NCBI GenBank assembly: GCA_951213105.1
Contig: OX578142.1
Span: 2,744,649 to 2,808,648, forward strand
Length of the DNA stretch: 64,000 nt
Direction of reading: 5' to 3'
DNA from: Amaurobius ferox
Taxonomy: Eukaryota; Arthropoda; Arachnida; Araneae; Amaurobiidae
Part shown: piece after piece, positions 29,514 to 38,000 of the stretch
Position numbering within the stretch: the first letter of the stretch is position 1
Layout of the letters: each line of letters opens with the position of its first letter
Notes under the pieces: generated by a model
Databases searched by the model: none
Seen by the model: only the letters and a program-made list of their open reading frames with translations
What the model was told of the DNA's origin: nothing
Translations under genes and position numbers: made by a program

Positions 29514-29695
29514 AGACACAGGAATAACAGCAGCAAACGACAAAAACAAAAAGTCACACACATAAAAAAATACAATAAACAGGGAAGTATGCAAGGAATA
29601 TGCAAGCAGAGCATACAAAAGTGGTGCCAAGGGAACAGTAGAGAGCTCCACTGATCAAAAATTAAAAGCAGAAGGGACGCCGGCTCACGGGCAGG

Positions 29696-30796
29696 TTATG
29701 AAATACCATTCGAGATCTCTCTCGCAATGAGAACACAGTTTTTAAGTTTATTTAAAAGGATAGGGTTTTTCCTAACACCCGAGAACCAGGTTGCACAATG
29801 AGCGGGAGTGGGCTTGATTAAGTGGTGGGCAAAAGTGTGTGGACAGGAAAATACATAATGGTCCACATCACCGTAAGCATTGCAGGTACAGCAAGATGTT
29901 CTTTTAAATTTAAAATGATGAAGGTAGTCCAAAAAGGGGCCATGACCCGTAAGAAAGTAAATTAAATATTTATTATAAATTTGGAAATTTTGACTGACTT
30001 TAGGGAGGTAAGTTAAAATTCTTGCCGGGTCATGGGTACGAGGGGAAATGTAATTATTAAGAAGGGTTTGCCAAATATTTAAAAGGTATGTTTTGCAGTG
30101 ATTAGTTAAAAAAGAGTAAGGTAAAGGTAAAACAGTAGGGGAGCCAACAGTAGTGGCGAGTTTGGCGTTTTCATCGGCAACCTCATTACCTCGAATGTTA
30201 GCATGGGCTTTAACCCACTGTAAATTAAAAAGTGATTTAAAAGGGTAAATATAAGTTTTAATATCGTTTAAAAATTTTGATTTAATATTGGGAGAGTTTA
30301 ACGCCAAAATGGCTGAAAGGCTGTCTGAAAAAATGTTAACTTTTGTGTTATTGTTGATTGCCCAGGAGAAGGCTTCTCGTAAAGCAGCCAATTCAGCCTG
30401 GAAAACCGTGTTCTCATTATCAAGTTTATATAAAAATGTCTCGATCAACGAATCATCTTTAAAGACACAGATGGCAAAGCCAACCTTATCTTCTATTTTG
30501 GAGCCATCTGTGTAGATATTAAAGTTAGAAAAGGTGACAGGATTACGAGGGGGAACAATAATGGAACGTAGTCCAGGGGAGAGGCCCGAAATAGCACAAT
30601 TGGTGTCGAAACGGGCGGGGGAGGGGAGGGAAGAGTCAGGAAAAAAGTTATTTTTCTGCTTCCAGAAATGGTATTTTAAAAATTGGGTCTTGATTACACA
30701 GTGAAGGGGGGGAATACCAGTTATTGAAAAAAGAGAAATGTTTGAAGATGTTCTAAAACCGGTAGAAATCTTTAATAAGAATAATCTTTGTACATC
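29696..30796 (-). CDS. ORF2 C-terminus of a LINE: RT thumb, RNase H, CCHC (5'-truncated)
   Basis: An open frame of about 366 codons with no start codon of its own; it begins at the truncation point. Reading inward, a VQRLFLLKISTGFRTSS...ITGIPPL segment matches the RT thumb/connection seen before RNase H in I-group LINEs. An RNase H domain follows with the full acidic set: YTDGSKIEDK (Asp codon at 30506-30508), FQAELAALREA, FSDSLSAI, and WVKAHANIRGNEVADENAK. A C-terminal C-x2-C-x7-H-x4-C cluster (CCTC...DH...SC) ends the protein, as in many LINE ORF2s. The upstream endonuclease and RT palm are absent, so this copy cannot retrotranspose by itself. RNase H removes RNA from the RNA/cDNA hybrid during retrotransposition. 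A TTG at 30448 would be the first start-like codon but lies inside the RNase H domain and is not a real start. The domain call is strong; the clade is less sure. Confidence 0.9.
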   Translation of the reverse strand, partial: DVQRLFLLKISTGFRTSSNISLFSITGIPPLHCVIKTQFLKYHFWKQKNNFFPDSSLPSPARFDTNCAISGLSPGLRSIIVPPRNPVTFSNFNIYTDGSKIEDKVGFAICVFKDDSLIETFLYKLDNENTVFQAELAALREAFSWAINNNTKVNIFSDSLSAILALNSPNIKSKFLNDIKTYIYPFKSLFNLQWVKAHANIRGNEVADENAKLATTVGSPTVLPLPYSFLTNHCKTYLLNIWQTLLNNYISPRTHDPARILTYLPKVSQNFQIYNKYLIYFLTGHGPFLDYLHHFKFKRTSCCTCNAYGDVDHYVFSCPHTFAHHLIKPTPAHCATWFSGVRKNPILLNKLKNCVLIAREISNGIS

Positions 30797-30833
30797 AAAG
30801 AATAATCTTTAATAAGAATAATCTTTGTACATC
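30767..30833 (-). repeat. 30-bp direct duplication at the 5' junction of element A
   Basis: The same 30 bp occurs at 30767-30796 and 30804-30833, separated by AAAGAAT. The first copy encodes the VQRLFLLK part of ORF2; the second carries an in-frame TAA and abuts satellite. It looks like template slippage or jumping when the cDNA was joined to the target. Confidence 0.8.
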
Positions 30834-30975
30834 TTTGGACATCAAACAGAAGGTATCGGCCAGAAAACCAGGAAATCGGTCTTCTCCATCGAAATTAGAT
30901 ATAAAAAATTGTATTTGAACGAAAATTATCATGGTCGGATTTTTCACAAAATCGGTAAGGGGGGGTAGCATGAAA
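30834..30975 (+). repeat. Partial satellite monomer between elements A and B
   Basis: 142 bp of satellite running from TTTGGACATC to GGTAGCATGAAA. It is the only target DNA separating the two retroelements. Its last 19 bp (30957-30975) are the left target-site duplication of element B. Confidence 0.95.
30957..30975 (+). repeat. Left 19-bp target-site duplication of element B
   Basis: AAGGGGGGGTAGCATGAAA, identical to 35020-35038 on the other side of the element. It is normal satellite sequence, so the duplication marks staggered cleavage at this site. Confidence 0.85.
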
Positions 30976-30977
30976 GG

Positions 30978-31030
30978 CCCAGACCATACAGCCAACCCAG
31001 GGGTTTATGGCAGTTTAATGTATGGCCGGG
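30978..31030 (-). other. 3'-terminal stem-loop of element B
   Basis: Same sequence and same pairing as the terminal stem of element A, at the same two-base distance from the junction. It is followed inward by a shorter run of TTTAGAA-type repeats than in A. Confidence 0.6.
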
Positions 31031-33095
31031 AGAAAATTTAGAACAGGAGAATTTAGAAATTTAGAAAATTTAGAACAGAAGACCGACTTCCACAGACCGA
31101 CACCCACGAGCAGCCCAGAGTAAACCAGTAGTTTATTAAATAAACAATCAAAGGTTACAGTTACAAAATATTAGGTGTCACGTAGGACACAGGCAGCAGA
31201 ACAGACAGGCAAACAAACAAACAACAAACCACAAAGATACAGCAAACAACATAAAGAACACAGCAAACAACATAAAATCACTGCAAACAACATGAAGAAG
31301 GTTGTCAGACAATTAAAAGAAATTAAACTTTCTATTAGTGTTTAAATTCAAAGGTCTTAAGTTAACGGTTTAAAACTTAATCGATCCCAAATTTCGAAAT
31401 TTATAATGATACTAAATTCTCAATAAAAGAAGTTATTCCATTAAATGTTCTATCAGATTTATATAGTTTTTGATAATTTTTTTTTTTTTATTAAGAGTAA
31501 AGATATAATTTTAGTTTATATTTACAAGCCTGGTTTCCATAAAGGATCAAGCCCAAGGGTTAAATCCAGGAAAATTAAAATATTCATCACTAAAACCAGA
31601 TAAAAACGTTAATTAATTAAAGAAAATATGCCAGTAAACAGTTAAAAAGTTTTAAGTTAAAGGAAGATAATTAAAAGTTTATTATTATTATTATTATTAT
31701 TATTTTTTCTTTTTTAAACATAACATTTACACTAAGGGTTATAAAGTGTTTTTTCACTCTCTTTTCTATTTTTTTTTTCTCTAAAACTTATCAATTATTC
31801 TAAGGATGAAACAACGAAGGTCAATTATGAGTCGAAAGGGGAAAAAGCCCCAACTAAAGCCTCCAAAAAGCAAAGAGCCCCAAAGACTTTTTTCAATCAA
31901 AAACCCAGTATAATTAACCAAAGTTAACAAAAATGTTAAAAAAAAAAAAAATTTTTTTTTTACAATAATGAGTTAAATATTAAGGAGTGTTATAATTCCT
32001 ATTAAATAATTTTACTTAAAAATTTCCCCTCTTTTTGAGGGAAAAGAGACAAAATGCCAGAATTTCAAGATCAAAGGGGAGGGGGAAAAAGTGAGAACTC
32101 CAAAAAACTGGGCAAAAATAAGTATATACAAGTGAACACATTATGACCAAGTTGTAAGGGAGATAAAATAATAGAATACTTTTGTTAAAGTTTTCACAGA
32201 GCACACAGAAGTACGTAACTCTCACAAGAGTAGCAAAGCCTCCACTTCACAAGGAGAAAAACACCGAACATGTTAAGGCACGAAACATCGATTGGGAGTA
32301 ATTCACAAAACGTACTGTAGCACAAATCATCGGTTGGAAGCATTTCACTGAACACTCAGAAGCACGAACCATCAGTTGTGGGTTTAGCAAAGCACAAAAT
32401 ATCGTTTTTAAGAGTATAAGCCTCCACAGCACGCTGAGTTGCATACACAAAGCCAGGAAGAAATGTTGATTTGATACAAAAGAGTGTCACAGGTATCAAA
32501 AAATGCAAAGTGTTTCAATTTAAGGAGCACAAAGCAACCACAACACAGAATATCGTTTATGAGAGCATAAAGTCCCCATTTCATAAGAGTTATATGCATA
32601 GGCTCCGCTACGGAGCATAAGTTCAATTCCGGAGCAGAGGCTTCATTGAAGTGTGAAGCAAAAGATATCACAGAGATGTTTGTCAAAAGTGACGGGTCGA
32701 AGAGTGGATGGATAAATATCGAGGCAAAGATGCGAGGAAAACATAGTAGACGGCACAACGTTTAGTAAGTTCCAAAATGTGCGATAAGTTCAATGTACAG
32801 AGAGTTTATATAGTTTGTAAAGTACATAATTATCAACGTTCTGAATTTGTAAATAGTAAAGAGTTCAGTTCAACAACGTTGGGCTAAAAGTTGCATAAGT
32901 TGTATTTGAAAGAACAATAGGTAAAAGGGGGGCACAAAAAGGGAGTCTCACAGAAGGGAGAATCCCAGGAGCAGGGAAGGGAAGCACATAAAGGAACAGT
33001 AAGCAGTAAAAATGCATAACAAAACATGTGACAAAATATGCAATTTATAAAAAGTATGAATATATAAGTGTATAAAACAATGCGATCCAAAATTT
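31031..33095 (-). other. Long non-coding 3' region of element B
   Basis: About 2.1 kb without a recognisable coding domain; short open frames here have no family resemblance. Contents: one GTGTC/GACAC hairpin copy (31175-31190); three CAGCAAACAACATAAA-type repeats of about 22 bp (31238-31300); an AT-rich stretch with an ATT microsatellite near 31681-31705; an A-run followed by a T-run near 31938-31963; and several degenerate AGCACGAAACATCG-type repeats spaced about 30-40 bp (roughly 32275-32405). A perfect GCTCCG-CTA-CGGAGC hairpin lies at 32602-32616. Everything up to 31832 is shared with element C; beyond that the two are unrelated until ORF1. Confidence 0.7.
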
Positions 33096-34715
33096 TCAAA
33101 GAGTTTTTTGGAGAGTTTTAATACGAAGTAGTTCTTTTTTAAGAGAGGAACATTTTGTTCGGTCCCTGGTGTTGTGGTCTGTAGGCCAGGCGAGGGTACT
33201 GTCTTTAGAATTAGCTGAGACACAGTTGACACATTTTGGTGATTTAACTCTGCAAGTTTTAAATGTGTGATCAGCACAAGAACACTGGCTGCAATGGCTG
33301 GTTTCACTTCTACAGTAAGCAGCTGAGTGACCATACCCCTGGCAACGGAAACAAGTCTGGATAGCAACAAATTTTTTGGCGAGAATAAGCTTGAAATGGT
33401 AGTAGAATTTCCTACTCTTGATCAGTTGTTTCCCGACATTCTCCTCCACCAGGATAACCCAGTTAACAAGGTTCTCACGAGTAGAGAAAGTTCTAAGAAC
33501 CCTAAATTCTCTCACGTCGAAAGAAGGCTCGCACTCACGGACCAGTTGTTTAATGTGTATCTCCTCAAAGGTTGAAGGTACGTTGAATAATATTATAGCT
33601 ATTTTCTTCTTAGGAGGTTGAGTAATTTTAAAGTGTTTACCCAGTTCAGTATTCTCAAATTTCGGAAGGAGGGTATTCATCTCCTCGTCAACACAAGTAA
33701 TTCTCAAAGTTCCGTTGTTAAATGTGGAGATGTTGTGGAGTTTGATATCCGGAGGGCGAGGACAACGCTGGAGGTCCTGCATAAGTTGAGAAGTGTCTTT
33801 AAGTTGATCAATGCTTTGCAAAAGTACACTGGCATAAGAAAGGCGAATGTCAGGTGGAGGAGGAAGGCTAGTAGCGGAGAGATTTTTGGTAACAGTTGTC
33901 TCGATCAGCGATGGCAAGTCATCGGATAGTTTTTTTGAAAAGTTGTCAAGGTTCTTAGTGATTGAATCTTTCAGAAGGCCCAGTTCCTCAGCAAAGGACG
34001 TGTTTAGATTTTTGAGAGACTCCGAGACATCAGGTAGGACAGGAGAGGAGAAATTTTGAATTTGTGACTCAAAAGTGGTACAGGCATTGTGAATAGATTC
34101 GAATTTATTGTCCAGGTATTTTTTTTGAGTTTGATTAGTTCGTACATGGCGGGAAATATATCCCTTCATTTGATTACTGAATCTTCGGACCTTCAGGAGA
34201 AATAGGTTACGGGGATCAGAATTACCCTCCCCGAGGTCATCAGAAGTGATGGAGAAGGTGTCGTTTTCCCCAGCCTGAGAAGGAGACATCTCCGAGCAGG
34301 TATGATCAGTCAGAGAGTCTATTTCAAGGTCCCGGGCGGAAGCCATCGCAGAGGGAGGCAAAGGGGGAGTACGAAAAGCAGGAGGATTGGAGAACACCGT
34401 AAAAACAGGTTTAGATATGTCAAATACAGGCAGTCTCACGGCATCTTGTTGAGTACTGGATAAAGCAGATGAATATGAATGTACTGAAGAAGTCTTAAGG
34501 TTTTCAAGCCGAACAGTTGGTTGCATCAGGGCATAATCAGGGTGCAAAATAGATGGGTCAGATTTGTTGGTCGATAGATCCGAGCCAGGGCAGGCAGCTG
34601 TCAAGTCAGAATTAGGTTTTAACGGAGAGCAGCCGGACGTAGACGATCGGGCGGAAGAATCAAGGCTGGGATACATACGTAGGTACGAGGTGGAAGGTTC
34701 ACGAGCATCAGCCAT
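33096..34715 (-). CDS. ORF1 (Gag-like nucleic-acid-binding protein) of element B
   Basis: 539 codons, uninterrupted. The ATG at 34713-34715 sits in a strong Kozak context (TTTGCCATGG). Residues 1-170 are Ser/Pro/Asp-rich and look disordered. Residues about 170-280 are Lys/Glu/Leu-rich with coiled-coil character and are likely to self-associate. Residues about 368-450 (from KKKIAIILFNVP) resemble the RRM-like domain found before the knuckles in arthropod LINE Gag proteins. Three zinc knuckles follow: C455-x2-C458-x4-H463-x4-C468, C475-x2-C478-x4-H483-x4-C488, and a longer third, C495-x2-C498-x15-H514-x7-C522. The protein ends in LLRIKTLQKTL. By family knowledge it coats the element RNA and delivers it to the target. 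It is the only protein the element encodes. The intact frame suggests recent activity or selection. Confidence 0.9.
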   Translation of the reverse strand: MADAREPSTSYLRMYPSLDSSARSSTSGCSPLKPNSDLTAACPGSDLSTNKSDPSILHPDYALMQPTVRLENLKTSSVHSYSSALSSTQQDAVRLPVFDISKPVFTVFSNPPAFRTPPLPPSAMASARDLEIDSLTDHTCSEMSPSQAGENDTFSITSDDLGEGNSDPRNLFLLKVRRFSNQMKGYISRHVRTNQTQKKYLDNKFESIHNACTTFESQIQNFSSPVLPDVSESLKNLNTSFAEELGLLKDSITKNLDNFSKKLSDDLPSLIETTVTKNLSATSLPPPPDIRLSYASVLLQSIDQLKDTSQLMQDLQRCPRPPDIKLHNISTFNNGTLRITCVDEEMNTLLPKFENTELGKHFKITQPPKKKIAIILFNVPSTFEEIHIKQLVRECEPSFDVREFRVLRTFSTRENLVNWVILVEENVGKQLIKSRKFYYHFKLILAKKFVAIQTCFRCQGYGHSAAYCRSETSHCSQCSCADHTFKTCRVKSPKCVNCVSANSKDSTLAWPTDHNTRDRTKCSSLKKELLRIKTLQKTL

Positions 34716-35019
34716 GGCAAAGGCAGGAAAAATCTGGTTTAAAGTTATATTGACTAACTGTATAATCCCACAGAGTATACACTACGTAAATATTAACAGG
34801 AGAGTAAATATAAGGATATGTAAAGGTCAAAAAAGAGAAAGGTGAGCAGTAGCGAGCAGAGGGAGATCAAAAGATCAGAAAGTGAATTTAGAAGACAAAG
34901 GAGAAAAAACCAGGTCGAAAACTTCAAGGGGAGGCGAGGGAGAGGCAAAAAACCAAAGTTAAGCTAAAAGTAGAAATGTTGCCACAAAAGATAATTTGAA
35001 CGGGATGTGCCAGGTTAGC
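34716..35019 (-). other. 5' leader of element B
   Basis: 304 bp between the satellite and the ORF1 start codon. Purine-rich on the plus strand near 34840-34935. I see no TATA box or other promoter I could name; LINE promoters are often internal and not recognisable by eye. It is unknown whether this is the true 5' end. Next to the satellite it reads GGTTAGC, and element C shows TAGC at the same place. Confidence 0.5.
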
Positions 35020-35038
35020 AAGGGGGGGTAGCATGAAA
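35020..35038 (+). repeat. Right 19-bp target-site duplication of element B
   Basis: Identical to 30957-30975. The satellite continues in phase from here (AAGTATAG follows), so apart from the duplication the array was not disturbed. Confidence 0.85.
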
Positions 35039-38000
35039 AAGTATAGATTTTTCGAAATTTTGAAACCACGTTTTTTGGACATCAAACAGAAGGTATCGGC
35101 CAGTAAGCCAGGAAATCGGTCTTCTCCATCGAAATTAGATATAAAAAATTGTATTTGAACGAAAATTTTCATGGTCGGATTTTTCACAAAATCTGTAAGG
35201 GGGGGTAGCATGAAAAAGTATAGATTTTTCGAAATTTTGAAACCTCGTTTTTTGGACATCAAACAGAAGGTATCGGCCAGAAAGCTAGGAAATCGGACTT
35301 CTCCATCGAAATTAGATATAAAAAATTGTATTTGAACGAAAATTATAATGGTCGGATTTTTCACAAAATCGGTAAGGGGGGGTAGCATGAAAAAGTATAG
35401 ATTTTTCGAAATTTTTAAACCTCGTTTTTTGGACATCAAACAGAAGGTATCGGCCAGAAAGCCAGGAAATCGGTCTTCTCCATCGAAATTAGATTAAAAA
35501 ATTGTATTTGAACGAAAATTATCATGTTCGGAATTTTCACAAAATCGGTAAGGGGGGGTAGCATGAAAAAGTATAGATTTTTCGAAATTTTGAAACCTCG
35601 TTTTTTGGACATCAAACAGAAGGTATCGGCCAGAAAGCCAGGAAATCGGTCTTCTCCATCGAAATTAGATATAAAAAATTGTATTTGAACGAAAATTATC
35701 ATGGTCGGATTTTTCACAAAATCTGTAAGGGGGGTAGCATGAAAAAGTATAGATTTTTCGAAATTTTGAAACCTCGTATTTTGGACATCAAACAGAAGGT
35801 ATCGGCCAGAAACCAGGAAATCGGACTTCTCCATCGAAATTAGATATAAAAAATTGTATTTGAACGAAAATTATCATGGTCGGATTTTTCACAAAATCGG
35901 TAAGGGGGGGTAGCATGAAAAAGTATAGATTTTTCGAAATTTTGAAACCTCGTTTTTTGGACATCAAACAGAAGGTATCGGCCAGAAACCAGGAAATCGG
36001 TCTTCTCCATCAAAATTAGATATAAAAAATTGTATTTGAACGAAAATTATCATGGTCGGATTTTTCACAAAATCGGTAAGGGGGGGTAGCATGAAAAAGT
36101 ATAGATTTTTCGAAATTTTGAAACCTCGTTTTTTGGACATCAAACAGAAGGTATCGGCCAGAAACCAGGAAATCGGTCTTCTCCATCGAAATTAGATATA
36201 AAAAATTGTATTTGAACGAAAATTATCATGGTCGGATTTTTCACAAAATCGGTAAGGGGGGTAGCATGAAAAAGTATAGATTTTTCGAAATTTTGAAACC
36301 TCGTTTTTTGGACATCAAACAGAAGGTATCGGCCAGAAAGCCAGGAAATCGGACTTCTCCATCGAAATTAGATATAAAAAATTGTATTTGAACGAAAATT
36401 ATCATGGTCGGATTTTTCACAAAATCGGTAAGGGGGGGTAGCATGAAAAAGTATAGATTTTTTGAAATTTTGAAACCTCGTTTTTTGGACATCAAACAGG
36501 AGGTATCGGCCAGATAACCAGGAAATCGGATTTCTCCATCGAAATTAGATATAAAAAATTGTATTTGAACGAAAATTATCATGGTCGGATTTTTCACAAA
36601 ATCGGTAAGGGGGGGTAGCATGAAAAAGTATAGATTTTTCGAAATTTTGAAACCTCGTTATTTGGACATCAAACAGAAGGTATCGGCCAGAAAGCCAGGA
36701 AATCGGTCTTCTCCATCGAAATTAGATATAAAAAATTGTATTTGAACGAAAATTATCATGGTCGGATTTTTCACAAAATCTGTAATGGGGGGTAGCATGA
36801 AAAAGTATAGATTTTTCGAAATTTTGAAACCTCGTATTTTGGACATCAAAGAGAAGGTATCGGCCAGAAAGCCAGGAAATCGGACTTCTCCATCGAAATT
36901 AGATATAAAAAATTGTATTTGAACGAAAATTATCATGGTCGGATTTTTCACAAAATCAGTAAGGGGGGGGGTAGCATGAAAAAGTATAGATTTTTCGAAA
37001 TTTTGAAACCTCGTTTTTTGGACATCAAACAGAAGGTATCGGCCAGAACCCAGGAAATCGGTCTTCTCCATCGAAATTAGATATAAAAAATTGTATTTGA
37101 ACGAAAATTATCATGGTCGGATTTTTCACAAAATCGGTAAGGGGGGGTAGCATGAAAAAGTATAGATTTTTCGAAATTTTGAAACCTCGTTTTTTGGACA
37201 TCAAACAGAAGGTATCGGCCAGAAAGCCAGGAAATCGGTCTTCTCCATCGAAATTAGATTAAAAAAATTGTATTTGAACGAAAATTATCATGGTCGGATT
37301 TTTCACAAAATCGGTAAGGGGGGGTAGCATGAAAAAGTATAGATTTTTCGAAATTTTGAAACCTCGTTTTTTGGACATCAAACAGAAGGTATCGGCCAGA
37401 AAGCCAGGGAATCGGTCTTCTCCATCGAAATTAGATATAAAAAATTGTGTTTGAACGAAAATTATCATGGTCGGATTTTTCACAAAATCTGTAAGGGGGG
37501 GTAGCATGAAAAAGTATAGATTTTTCGAAATTTTGAAACCTCGTATTTTGGACATCAAACAGAAGGTATCGGCCAGAAAGCCAGGAAATCGGACTTCTCC
37601 ATCGAAATTAGATATAAAAAATTGTATTTGAACGAAAATTATCATGGTCGGATTTTTCACAAAATCGGTAAGGGGGGGTAGCATGAAAAAGTATAGATTT
37701 TTCGAAATTTTGAAACCTCGTTTTTTGGACATCAAACAGAAGGTATCGGCCAGAACCCAGGAAATCGGTCTTCTCCATCGAAATTAGATATAAAAAATTG
37801 TATTTGAACGAAAATTATCATGGTCGGATTTTTCACAAAATCGGTAAGGGGGGGTAGCATGAAAAAGTATAGATTTTTCGAAATTTTGAAACCTTGTTTT
37901 TTGGACATCAAACAGAAGGTATCGGCCAGAAAACCAGGAAATCGGTCTTCTCCATCGAAATTAGATATAAAAAATTGTATTTGAACGAAAATTATCATGG

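Larger units (their letters stand above)
29090..30833 (-). mobile_element. Element A: 5'-truncated non-LTR retrotransposon, 3' half
   Basis: Inserted in satellite after GGTAGCATGAAA. The element reads on the minus strand, so its 3' end is at 29090. From the 3' end inward it holds a terminal stem-loop, an AT-rich TTTAGAA-type short repeat, about 600 bp of 3' UTR with a hairpin minisatellite, and then the end of ORF2 (RT thumb to RNase H to C-terminal CCHC). The 5' end is truncated inside ORF2 and carries a 30-bp local duplication. There is no poly(A) tail. The satellite resumes at TTTGGACATC, so about 35 bp of target was lost instead of a target-site duplication being made. An ORF2 with RNase H points to the I-group of LINEs (I, R1, LOA, Tad1 and relatives) by family knowledge. 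The clade is not proven because most of the RT is missing. Confidence 0.92.
30976..35019 (-). mobile_element. Element B: gag-only non-LTR retrotransposon (4.04 kb)
   Basis: On the minus strand: a 304-bp 5' leader (34716-35019), one complete ORF1 (33096-34715), about 2.1 kb of non-coding 3' sequence, and a 3' end at 30976 with the same terminal sequence as element A. No RT, endonuclease or RNase H motif was found anywhere in it. It is bounded by perfect 19-bp target-site duplications at 30957-30975 and 35020-35038. Its 3'-terminal ~263 bp match element A and its 3'-terminal ~857 bp match element C. It could be an ORF2-deleted derivative or a naturally gag-only lineage such as HeT-A; the sequence alone does not decide. 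Confidence 0.9.

Noticed and set aside
29421..29651. Minus-strand 76-codon Cys-rich frame in element A
   Set aside because: It translates the hairpin minisatellite of the 3' UTR; no family resemblance.
30288..30515. Plus-strand 75-codon frame in element A
   Set aside because: Antisense to the RNase H coding sequence, which has full catalytic motifs on the other strand.
32016..32758. Short minus-strand frames in the 3' region of element B as remnants of ORF2
   Set aside because: None contains RT, endonuclease or RNase H motifs; they overlap degenerate short repeats.
33327..34059. Plus-strand frames opposite ORF1 of element B
   Set aside because: They are antisense shadows of the 539-codon gag frame.
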